Source: Alloalcanivorax xiamenensis
GTDB lineage: Bacteria > Pseudomonadota > Gammaproteobacteria > Pseudomonadales > Alcanivoracaceae
Direction of reading: 5' to 3'
Assembly (NCBI RefSeq): GCF_009846745.1
Contig: NZ_AQPF01000003.1
Coordinates: forward strand, 223,902-287,901
Length of the DNA stretch: 64,000 nucleotides
Numbering within the stretch: the first letter of the stretch is position 1; every line of letters begins with the position of its first letter. Under the pieces are notes generated by a model that was not told where the DNA came from, searched no databases, and worked only from the letters and a program-made list of their open reading frames with translations. A program made the translations under genes and the position numbers. This document shows, piece after piece, positions 57,372 to 64,000 of the stretch.

Positions 57372-58216
57372 CAGGCCACCTCGGCGACGGCTTGCCATAA
57401 CTCGGAAAGCTCTGTGCTCAGATCATCAAAGCCTTCGCCATCGTTCTTCCGAAAGGCACTCTTATCGCACCAAGCCTCCAGGGCATCCGGCGTCACCAGA
57501 TACCACACCCCTGTGGCCACCCAAAACGCCGTATTGCTGCCCACCAAGACACGCGTCAGCCATTTTTGAGCGCCCTCTGCGCTGAGCCATGTTGCGAGGC
57601 GTGCGCCTGCCTTAGCAAAGGCCTGTGCTCGTTTATTTGTGGACGTCTTCGCCAAATGCTCAAAGAATGGTCCGGCGCTGGCAACGGCCAGTAAAGAACT
57701 CGCGCCACCCAAGCCAATACCAGCAAGCCCTCGGGCAAGATAGGCAGTTGCCAGCGTACCCTGACCTTGCCCTCTGGCATCCCAGAAATCCCCAAAATCG
57801 TACACCGCCAAGACTACCCCACCCACGGTACCCAACGATGCCGCCCACAGCTTGCGGCTGCCTTGCAGGATGCGGGCACCCTGGGCGCCGGGCCCGGCAC
57901 GCTGGGCCGCCGCTTCGGCGGAACTGGCCAGCAGCTCCGCCCCACAAGCCGCACCCGCCATCACCCCGGCCATGGCCTCCATGTAAACCCGCTGGTCTCC
58001 AGAGCCCAGGCTTTGTGCCTTGAACAACAGCATCAATGCCTCGGCGGCGATCAGTACCGACAGGGCGCGCCCATAACGTACTTCACTGGCCTTCGGCTGA
58101 GTGATGAAGCTGTCCAGCCCGGCCTGGGCGCTTCTTGCCGCACCCACAGGGGGTTCGGATTGTCGCACCAGTTTTTCGACCAACCCGGGCGCGGTACGCG
58201 CGACTGGATTGCACCA
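57371..58216 (-). pseudogene. C-terminal effector module (VasX-like membrane domain), cut off by IS110
   Basis: About 281 codons open from the IS end to a stop overlapping the next gene. The protein has four or five hydrophobic helices (LSVLIAAEALMLLFKAQSL, AMAGVMAGAACGAELLASSA, GTVGGVVLAVYDFGDFW, LARGLAGIGLGGASSLLAVA and VLVGSNTAFWVATGVWYLVT) and ends PDALEAWCDKSAFRK plus an acidic tail. This matches the end of the large effector (PDALEAWCDKSVYRK). No start codon with a ribosome site remains, only a TTG at 58183. Either the 3' part of a gene split by the insertion or an orphan toxin module. Confidence 0.6.
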
Positions 58217-59323
58217 CTAGGGTCAGATACCCTCTTGAACTTCAAGCCCTGCCAATGGAATATCAGCTTGAAACGGTGTTCCTGACTTGATTACGCCATA
58301 GATCATATGAACTAGGCGCCGCATGCTGGCACCGACGATGGCCTTTGGTCTCATGCCCTTTTGCTCAAGTCTTTTCGACATTGCTACGATCACTGGGTTG
58401 TAGCGCTTGGCGACTAACCCTGGCATATAAAGCGACTTTCTTGCGGCCCGATGCCCCGCTCGGGAAATCACAGTTCGGCCCTTAACTGACGTGCCAGATT
58501 GCTTCTGCCTCGGTGTCACACCCACAAATGCGGCCAGAGCTTTGGCGCTCTTGAAGCGCCGCACATCGCCAATGTAGGCCAGGAACTGGGCCGAAGCCCG
58601 CCGGCCGATACCCGGGATGCTTTGCATCAAATCGGCGTCATGCTTCAGCTCTGGGTTGCCGTCGATATGGTCGTCGATGTCAGACTGGAGTCGTTTGATC
58701 TGTACGTTCAGCCAGTCAACGTGCTCTTTTACCATGTTTTGAACACTGGACGGCGTGCCTTGACCCAGAGCTTCCAGCCGATTTAACTCTTGCTGGCGCA
58801 TGTCCATTAACGCCTGCAATCGGTCGACTAAAGCGCGCAACTCCCGGACCGCGATGCTTGGCGGCTCCCAAAGCTCAAGCTTAGCCCTTTGGGCGAATCT
58901 GGCGATGAGCTTGGCGTCCACCTTATCTGTTTTATTACGGCTGAGCTCGCTTTGAGCAAAGCCTGTAATACGAGCTGGATTGACAACACTAACTGCCCAG
59001 TTTGCATCAGCTAACACTATTGCGACGGCTTCGCTGTAGGGCCCTGTGCCTTCCAGTACAATAGGTGTTGTTAAAGGAAGCCCCCTTTGCTTCAACCAAT
59101 CATCAAGCTCCGCATGACCGGCGGGTGTGTTCCTAAGGACTTTCGTTTTGATCTTGTCGCCGCTGGCGACGCAGATATCGAGTTTCTTCTTGGATACATC
59201 AATGCCAACGGCGTGCTCATTCATCATGTACTTCCTCGCATCCAGGCTCTGGGCTGGCGGCCCGGCCTAAGTTACCTTCGAAATGGATGAACGAGATAAC
59301 GAGCCGACGGACTTATCTGACCC
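58217..59323 (-). mobile_element. IS110-family (IS1111-type) insertion sequence
   Basis: The inverted repeat GGGTCAGATA (58220-58229) and TATCTGACCC (59314-59323) bounds the transposase gene, whose stop lies inside the right repeat. Subterminal inverted repeats with a few bases beyond them mark the IS1111 subgroup, so the true ends may lie 3-7 bases outside. About 96 non-coding bases remain upstream of the gene. Removing 58217-59323 would join the two flanking fragments in one frame (inference). Confidence 0.75.
58223..59227 (-). CDS. IS110 family transposase
   Basis: 334-residue DEDD transposase: N-terminal RuvC-like domain with Asp in VGIDVSKKKLDICV, Glu in VLEGTGPYSEAV and the pair NKTDKVDAKLIARFA, a coiled-coil middle (VRELRALVDRLQALMDMRQQ), and the C-terminal Tnp_20 domain with SIPGIGRRASAQFLAYIGDV and the catalytic Ser region RTVISRAGHRAARKSLYM. 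Appears intact, so the element may be active. Start ATG 59227 follows GAGGAAG; a second ATG follows directly. Confidence 0.93.
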   Translation of the reverse strand: MMNEHAVGIDVSKKKLDICVASGDKIKTKVLRNTPAGHAELDDWLKQRGLPLTTPIVLEGTGPYSEAVAIVLADANWAVSVVNPARITGFAQSELSRNKTDKVDAKLIARFAQRAKLELWEPPSIAVRELRALVDRLQALMDMRQQELNRLEALGQGTPSSVQNMVKEHVDWLNVQIKRLQSDIDDHIDGNPELKHDADLMQSIPGIGRRASAQFLAYIGDVRRFKSAKALAAFVGVTPRQKQSGTSVKGRTVISRAGHRAARKSLYMPGLVAKRYNPVIVAMSKRLEQKGMRPKAIVGASMRRLVHMIYGVIKSGTPFQADIPLAGLEVQEGI

Positions 59324-59437
59324 ACAGGCTATCGCGCCTAAAGTCTTGTCAGCCTCAGCCGGCTCGGCCGTATCATCAGGAGTAGCTTCCTGAATTGACG
59401 GGGCTTGTTCAAGATACGAGGTCTTGTCTTTTGCCAT
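59324..59437 (-). pseudogene. N-terminal fragment of the IS110-interrupted gene
   Basis: Thirty-eight codons from an ATG at 59437 (MAKDKTSYLEQAPSIQEATP, then an acidic stretch) run into the IS left end. GGAGG touches the ATG directly, an unusually short spacing, and a second in-frame ATG lies at 59497, so the true start is uncertain. If continuous with 57371-58216, the intact gene would encode about 320 residues, that is, a small stand-alone effector C-terminal module rather than a full VasX-type protein. Confidence 0.4.
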
Positions 59438-59565
59438 CCTCCAAGGGCTTTCTTCGAAAAAAGCAAAAGACAAGATCTTGCCCCGATAGCTTCCCATAAG
59501 GGCTCACACCAAAAACCGTGATTGACGACCAACCATTTTCGCCTTCCCCATAACCACGCTTGATG

Positions 59566-60720
59566 TCAAGGCAACCACTGAGAGCCGGATTTCTCATCTT
59601 CGGCGGACGCGTCCGAATCGTGGTCCTTGGGCACCCACAGGTCCGCATTCAAATACAAACGGCGGCAGGTTTCCGGATCATAGTCTTCCGCCGTAGTCAG
59701 TTTGGGAATAGGTTTGCCGGGTTGGCCGGCTTCGCGGATGACCTTGGGCCAGCGAGGCTCCCAGCACAGCAGTTGGGAGAGCCAGTTGGCCAGTCCCAGC
59801 GTCAGAAGGGCGGGGCTGATGATCACCAACATCAACAGCCGGCCCAGGAGCCGTTTGCCGATTTGCTGCGTATCCAGAGCAGAACCCGAAGACGGTTTCC
59901 CTTCCCGTCGCCCCAACAACAGCCCCAGCATTCCACCGAAAACGGGTTCGAAGGCGTGCCAGGGCAGGGGCCATTTACTGCGGATACGCGGCTGAGGCAA
60001 ACCTTCCGGCCCTTCCTCCATGTAGCGGCGAATGAACTCCCATTCGTCACGCATGGGTTCACTGGTGGCGCAGGCTTTGCCGACGTGCACTCCCTCCATT
60101 TGCGGTCGATTCGGCCGGGAGGGCCAGAGTAGTAGAATCGGAAAACGGCTGCCGCCCAGATCGTATATGCCTTGCGCCTCGTCCCAGGGTAATGTCACGA
60201 TACCGCCCGCATACTTCGGGCGATGGAGATAAACTTGCCGGGTTTTACGGTTAAAGCGGATCAACAGACGGCGCTGGGTCAGCATTTCGAAACGGGTGAT
60301 TTGGAGGCCATATTTCTTGTACCCCCACAGGAAAAGAAGGACGAGACTACCAGTGACAAGCATCGCGCTAAGGTCAAAAAGAATACGGCTCGATCCATCG
60401 ATCAGTCTAGACACCGATATTGATGTCATGGATGCAAAACTGATCGCCAAAAACCAAGTAAAAATTGAAATTACCGTAATCAATCCCCGCGCATATTCCA
60501 TGCACCCCGCCCGCATCTCCAGGTAGGTGTCGTTATAGGCGTATACGGGGCTGCGAAGACGCGGAGTATCGCTTTGCCGTTCTTTCCTCTCCTTGTTCGC
60601 TCGTTTGTTGTCATCCGACACTTCTTGGGTGGTAAACCCTGGCAGCTTCCCTTTTTGAGATAGCCAGCTGCCTTCTTCGGCGATTTGGCCTTGCCAATGC
60701 ATCCACTCAACCAAATACAT
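59566..60720 (-). CDS. DUF6708-like membrane protein, copy 1 (candidate immunity/accessory partner of the VgrG-linked effector)
   Basis: 384-residue paralogue of the gene at 56274, beginning MYLVEWMHWQGQIAEEGSWL. Hydrophobic segments ISIFTWFLAISFASMTSISV and FDLSAMLVTGSLVLLFLWGY; shared blocks RRLLIRFNRKTRQVYLHRPK, DEWEFIRRYMEEGPE, LLCWEPRWPKVIREAGQPGK and ending SGSQWLP. A unique insert (RREGKPSSGSALDTQQIGK) lies in the C-terminal third. The ATG overlaps the effector stop by one base (TGATG), so it is translated together with the effector, as expected of an immunity or effector-associated protein. Function is inference from context. Confidence 0.75.
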   Translation of the reverse strand: MYLVEWMHWQGQIAEEGSWLSQKGKLPGFTTQEVSDDNKRANKERKERQSDTPRLRSPVYAYNDTYLEMRAGCMEYARGLITVISIFTWFLAISFASMTSISVSRLIDGSSRILFDLSAMLVTGSLVLLFLWGYKKYGLQITRFEMLTQRRLLIRFNRKTRQVYLHRPKYAGGIVTLPWDEAQGIYDLGGSRFPILLLWPSRPNRPQMEGVHVGKACATSEPMRDEWEFIRRYMEEGPEGLPQPRIRSKWPLPWHAFEPVFGGMLGLLLGRREGKPSSGSALDTQQIGKRLLGRLLMLVIISPALLTLGLANWLSQLLCWEPRWPKVIREAGQPGKPIPKLTTAEDYDPETCRRLYLNADLWVPKDHDSDASAEDEKSGSQWLP

Positions 60721-63700
60721 CAGCGTGTCACCAATTCAATGGCGACTAACAGCTCTGTCATTTCTTCTTCCTGATCATCATAGCCATCCCGATTTCCCTT
60801 CCGGTACACGCTCTTGTCGCACCACGCCTCCAACGCATCCGGGCTTAGCACCTCAATGGCAATGGTGGCGCCAAACACTACCGGCCCACCAATTTTCAAA
60901 ACGCGGCCGAGTATCAGCTGGGCTTGCTTGGAAGCCAGTTTCGCCGAAACATTAGCCCCCATGCTGAAGTAACCTACAGCCTGGGTCCAACCTCGCGCCG
61001 TTGCTTTCTTGACCATGGCTTCCCAGAATGGCTTGGAGGCCGCCATAGCCATACCACCTTCACCAGCAATCAAAGCAGCACCTGCGACTGCCCGCCCGAT
61101 GTAAGCAAAGGCTACGACCTCTCTGTTTTGAATGGCTTGTTTGGCTTCGACAGCATCCATCCCCACCCAAACCCCACCGGCCACCGCCGCCAGAGTACCG
61201 GACGCCAACCGCAACCCACCATGAACCAATCTGCTCGCCAGAGCGGTACTCGACACTTCATTGAAGCTGGTGGCGGCCAGCTCCGCGCCAGCGGCCAGAA
61301 GCCGGGTGCCGGCAGCCGTCGCCACCAGGCCCGAGGCGGCCAGATCCCAGGCGTTGGCTTCAGGACCTTCCTGGCGGGCTTTCATGAAGAACCCGATGGC
61401 TTCCAGGAACAGCAGTCCACCATAGAGCCGGGTTTGGTAGAAGTTGCTGTGTTTGCTGTCGGCCATCTGCTTGAGCATGGCCTCATCCACATTGCCTTGA
61501 ACGCTGCGCTGAAGCTGCCGTGAGGACATCGCGGTCTGCTGTTGCCGGCGTTGTCCCTTCCGGGTGTCACCGAACTTCCCAGCCTTGGCCTTGTAGGCCA
61601 GTTGTTCCTCTTGCAGCTTCATCGCTTCTTTGCCGATGGTGGACCGCATCAGGGCACCCAGCCCCTTCGCCATGGCCTTGTCGGCTACGTTCGGCGAGTT
61701 GGCACGCAATAGCGACTGCCCCAGGCTCACTTGCCACGCCAGCGCTGCCCCTAAAGCGACCTGGCCTTCCATCGCCGTCGCCGCGCTGTCCAATCGCTCA
61801 AAGTAACCCAATAGATCCTTAACCGGAGTCACCGGGTCAAAGGAGGCCGTCTCCGGATCCGGCGGGTTGGTCAACAGTGCCTGTACTGACTGTTGTACCG
61901 GGGTCTGGTTGAAGGCGTAGCTGCGCAACGCCAGGTTCTCTGCCGTCACCGTCCGGGCTGCCCACCAGTCATCCAGAAGCTGCCGCCCACTCATACAACC
62001 GGTCAGGCCATGGACACACAATCCGGTCTGGGCGGCAAAGCGCAGACCGCTGTCCGGATTGTCCTCATCCGGATCATAGGCGTGCAGGGCGCCTTGCAGA
62101 TAATCGCTTTGCAGTACCGCAATCTGTTCCGGAGCACGGTTTTCCATCTCCGTTTCCGCGTCCTGGCTGTGCTGGGCAAAAGCGGTTTGCACCTGATCCA
62201 TCGCGTCGGTATCCAGCCGGGACAGATAGTCCTGCTCGAACTCCGCTTTATAGGCCGCCTGGCGCTCGAGGGTATATTCGCGGTCCTGGGCCTGTTCTTC
62301 GGTTTCCTGTCGGCGCTGCAGGATAAGCTGCCTGCTTTGAGCGATTTGGTCCGCATACCTCTCTTCATAAACACGGTCACCGTGGACACGCCGCAGTTGT
62401 CGCTCTCTCGCGTCCAATTGGTGCAGGCGCACGTCCATACTGCCGTGGGCGGCCTCCCAGGCACGGACATTCTGCCCCACCAAACCTTCCGCCTTCTTCC
62501 CGGCATACCCCTCATGCAATTGCTCGATCTGCTGCTGGATCTGGACCTTCCAGTCATTGCTGACGCCTTGTTCGTCTTCTTCCTGGAGCCAATCATGCAG
62601 CGGGTCCAGGGCCGCGTTACGCCAGGCGTTCAGGGTCTGGGCGGCGCCGAAGGCGTCGTTCAGGGCCAGAACGGCGCCGTGGGTGGAGACCGCCTCGGTG
62701 ACGGAGGCCAGGGTGCCCTTCAGCATGCCGACGTTGGCGTACTGAATCAGGCCTTGATCATCCGCCAGCCAGGCGGGGGCGAACGGGTCTTGCGCCAGCG
62801 CCTGTTGCAGGGCCGGATTGCCGTCAAGGCACGCTTCGGTCACCGCGTTACCGATCTGCTCGCCGTGCAGGGTATCAAGCTGAGAGGTTTGTCCTTCGGC
62901 CCATTCCTTCGGCGAGAAGGTTTGCCAATAGCCTTTGGCGGTATAGTCGTCGGCGTTTTCTTCATAATCCGCTTTGCGGGCGTCGGTGAGCGGGTCCGGG
63001 GTGAACAGCCACCATGAGCGTTCAACGGTTTCCGCTTTTTCGATCTCCACCGCCAGGGTGTTGGGCGTCACCGGTTCAGGCTGGGCCGGCGCTTTTGGCG
63101 CCTCACCGTCAAACCGGGTCAGGTCGCCGTTGGGTTTCACCTGATACTGCTGCCATTCCTTCCGGCCGCCCCGGTCCAACAGCACATACAGATAGCCCGT
63201 CCGCAATAATCTCAGGGTCTCCCGGGATTGGGACAATGAGGTGGGCGGGATGAGTTGTTTCGGCAGTTGGGGCGCATGCTCGACCAGCGCCCCCGTGGCC
63301 ACGGCGTGACGCACCGGCAGGATGGTGAGCGTCAGCGTCTCCATCATTTCCTGTTCGGTGGTTTCCTCTTCCTCATCTTCCCACTCGACATCCGCTAAAC
63401 GCTGCGGCGCGAGGGGCGCTTTGGCGGTCAGAGAGGGCGCCAGTCCGGCCACTTTTTTTGCTAAAGGAACGAAGGGGAACAACCCCGCGGGCAAAGCGGG
63501 AAGATCGGTATTGTTAGACTGCCCACCTTCCAACGACTTAATGGAACCCTTCACGGTAAAGGTCCCCGGGCAGCGGAAGGTGATGTTGGCGCCGTCGAGG
63601 ACGATTTCGGTCTGGCCGCTTTGCAGGGTGATTTTGTCCTTGGCAAGGACGCTGACCTTGCCTTCACTGCTGGTGGCGGTGATGGCCTGATCGGCGAGCA

Positions 63701-64000
63701 GTTCCATCGGGCCACCGTTGGCCTGCAGGGAGACCGGGCCGTTCTCGCTGATGATCTTGATCGGGCCTTTATGGCTGTATAGGCCGGCGCTGCCGCCGCT
63801 GGCCATAGCCAGGTTATCACCGGCGGCGATGTGGCCGTCGCTTTGGGTGGTGATGTGCAAGTGTTCGCCGGCCATGGCGGCGGCGCTTTTGTCGCTGTTG
63901 AGGACGATGTGGTCCGGGCTTTCCAATACCAGTTTCGGGTCGGCGAAGGTTTCCACTGGCTGGTCGCTGTCTTCACGGCTGCCGGGCTTCGGCTTGAACG
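60720..64000 (-). CDS. VgrG C-terminal domain fused to VasX-like membrane effector (type VI secretion), 5' end outside window
   Basis: About 1092 codons visible, open at the window edge. The first 150 residues are VgrG DUF2345-type beta-helix repeats (LHITTQSDGHIAAGDNLAMA, SVLAKDKITLQSGQTEIVLD). At about 209-265 comes a VasX/BTH_I2691-type N-terminal domain (LTILPVRHAVATGALVEHAP, LRLLRTGYLYVLLDRGG). A long helical, Gln/Glu-rich middle follows (about 380-720), then, from about 840, five hydrophobic segments (LYGGLLFLEAIGFFM, LAASGLVATAAGTRLLAAGA, LASGTLAAVAGGVWVGM, IGRAVAGAALIAGEGGMAMA and KIGGPVVFGATIAIEVL). The tail is PDALEAWCDKSVYRK. VasX of V. cholerae is a colicin-like pore former; here the effector rides as a C-terminal extension of the spike. 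The VgrG N-terminal domains must lie to the right. Confidence 0.8.
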   Translation of the reverse strand, partial: FKPKPGSREDSDQPVETFADPKLVLESPDHIVLNSDKSAAAMAGEHLHITTQSDGHIAAGDNLAMASGGSAGLYSHKGPIKIISENGPVSLQANGGPMELLADQAITATSSEGKVSVLAKDKITLQSGQTEIVLDGANITFRCPGTFTVKGSIKSLEGGQSNNTDLPALPAGLFPFVPLAKKVAGLAPSLTAKAPLAPQRLADVEWEDEEEETTEQEMMETLTLTILPVRHAVATGALVEHAPQLPKQLIPPTSLSQSRETLRLLRTGYLYVLLDRGGRKEWQQYQVKPNGDLTRFDGEAPKAPAQPEPVTPNTLAVEIEKAETVERSWWLFTPDPLTDARKADYEENADDYTAKGYWQTFSPKEWAEGQTSQLDTLHGEQIGNAVTEACLDGNPALQQALAQDPFAPAWLADDQGLIQYANVGMLKGTLASVTEAVSTHGAVLALNDAFGAAQTLNAWRNAALDPLHDWLQEEDEQGVSNDWKVQIQQQIEQLHEGYAGKKAEGLVGQNVRAWEAAHGSMDVRLHQLDARERQLRRVHGDRVYEERYADQIAQSRQLILQRRQETEEQAQDREYTLERQAAYKAEFEQDYLSRLDTDAMDQVQTAFAQHSQDAETEMENRAPEQIAVLQSDYLQGALHAYDPDEDNPDSGLRFAAQTGLCVHGLTGCMSGRQLLDDWWAARTVTAENLALRSYAFNQTPVQQSVQALLTNPPDPETASFDPVTPVKDLLGYFERLDSAATAMEGQVALGAALAWQVSLGQSLLRANSPNVADKAMAKGLGALMRSTIGKEAMKLQEEQLAYKAKAGKFGDTRKGQRRQQQTAMSSRQLQRSVQGNVDEAMLKQMADSKHSNFYQTRLYGGLLFLEAIGFFMKARQEGPEANAWDLAASGLVATAAGTRLLAAGAELAATSFNEVSSTALASRLVHGGLRLASGTLAAVAGGVWVGMDAVEAKQAIQNREVVAFAYIGRAVAGAALIAGEGGMAMAASKPFWEAMVKKATARGWTQAVGYFSMGANVSAKLASKQAQLILGRVLKIGGPVVFGATIAIEVLSPDALEAWCDKSVYRKGNRDGYDDQEEEMTELLVAIELVTR

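Noticed and set aside
1..64000. CRISPR arrays, tRNA and rRNA genes
   Set aside because: No regularly spaced identical repeats and no tRNA- or rRNA-like sequence were noticed on either strand; a dedicated search could still find a divergent tRNA.

Overview
The window reads as chromosomal DNA of a GC-rich marine-type gammaproteobacterium. A member of the Alcanivorax/Alloalcanivorax group is the best guess. The guess rests on the many acyl-CoA and ketone-body genes, two TRAP transporters, a FimX-like receptor, an EF-P beta-lysylation cluster, ParC/ParE beside YqiA, and palindromic repeats close in sequence to Pseudomonas REPs. No rRNA, tRNA or CRISPR array was seen.

Layout. 1-1.2 kb: 3' part of an RND efflux adaptor gene behind a layered control region (SoxR-type promoter, palindromic TetR-type operator, Fur-like box). 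1.8-11 kb: AraC regulator and old yellow enzyme, NAD-type isocitrate dehydrogenase, a DUF883/YqjE-like pair, OsmC, an ECHDC3-like crotonase, two LysR regulators and an aldo/keto reductase. 11.2-18.2 kb: TRAP transporter plus acetoacetyl-CoA synthetase behind a sigma-54 promoter, with the gene of the sigma-54 activator immediately upstream and three copies of a TGTCCTGA-type palindrome as its probable sites. 18.4-22.7 kb: an operon of a thiolase-fold protein lacking catalytic residues, a crotonase, a CoA-transferase and a GST. 22.6-31.6 kb: lipoprotein, DUF815 ATPase, FimX-like protein, epmB/efp/epmA, hydrolase, MarR. 31.7-38.8 kb: a small terminator-ended transcription unit, dapA-like gene, penicillin-acylase-family lipoprotein, AraC, DUF2058, outer-membrane protein, acyltransferase. 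38.8-46.9 kb: parC, parE, yqiA, Na/Pi symporter, DUF1428, PAS-LuxR regulator. 47.1-54.7 kb: an operon of thiolase, acyl-CoA ligase, 3-hydroxybutyrate dehydrogenase, a second TRAP transporter and a quinone-oxidoreductase-like protein.

54.7-64 kb is the accessory part. Its main gene, cut by the window edge, encodes the C-terminal part of a VgrG spike fused to a VasX-like, multi-pass membrane effector (type VI secretion). Directly downstream, with a one-base stop/start overlap, lies a DUF6708-like membrane protein that is the likely immunity or accessory partner. The pair is then repeated: a second effector C-terminal module, interrupted by an IS110/IS1111-type element, overlaps a second DUF6708-like gene in the same way. 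Two small membrane proteins follow. This looks like a modular toxin/immunity cassette array.

Metabolic logic (inference): the two TRAP operons together could import and use short hydroxy/keto acids. 3-Hydroxybutyrate dehydrogenase yields acetoacetate, acetoacetyl-CoA synthetase activates it, and thiolase splits it to acetyl-CoA. At least five copies of a REP-like paired palindrome, two of them inside a longer composite element, sit in the intergenic gaps.
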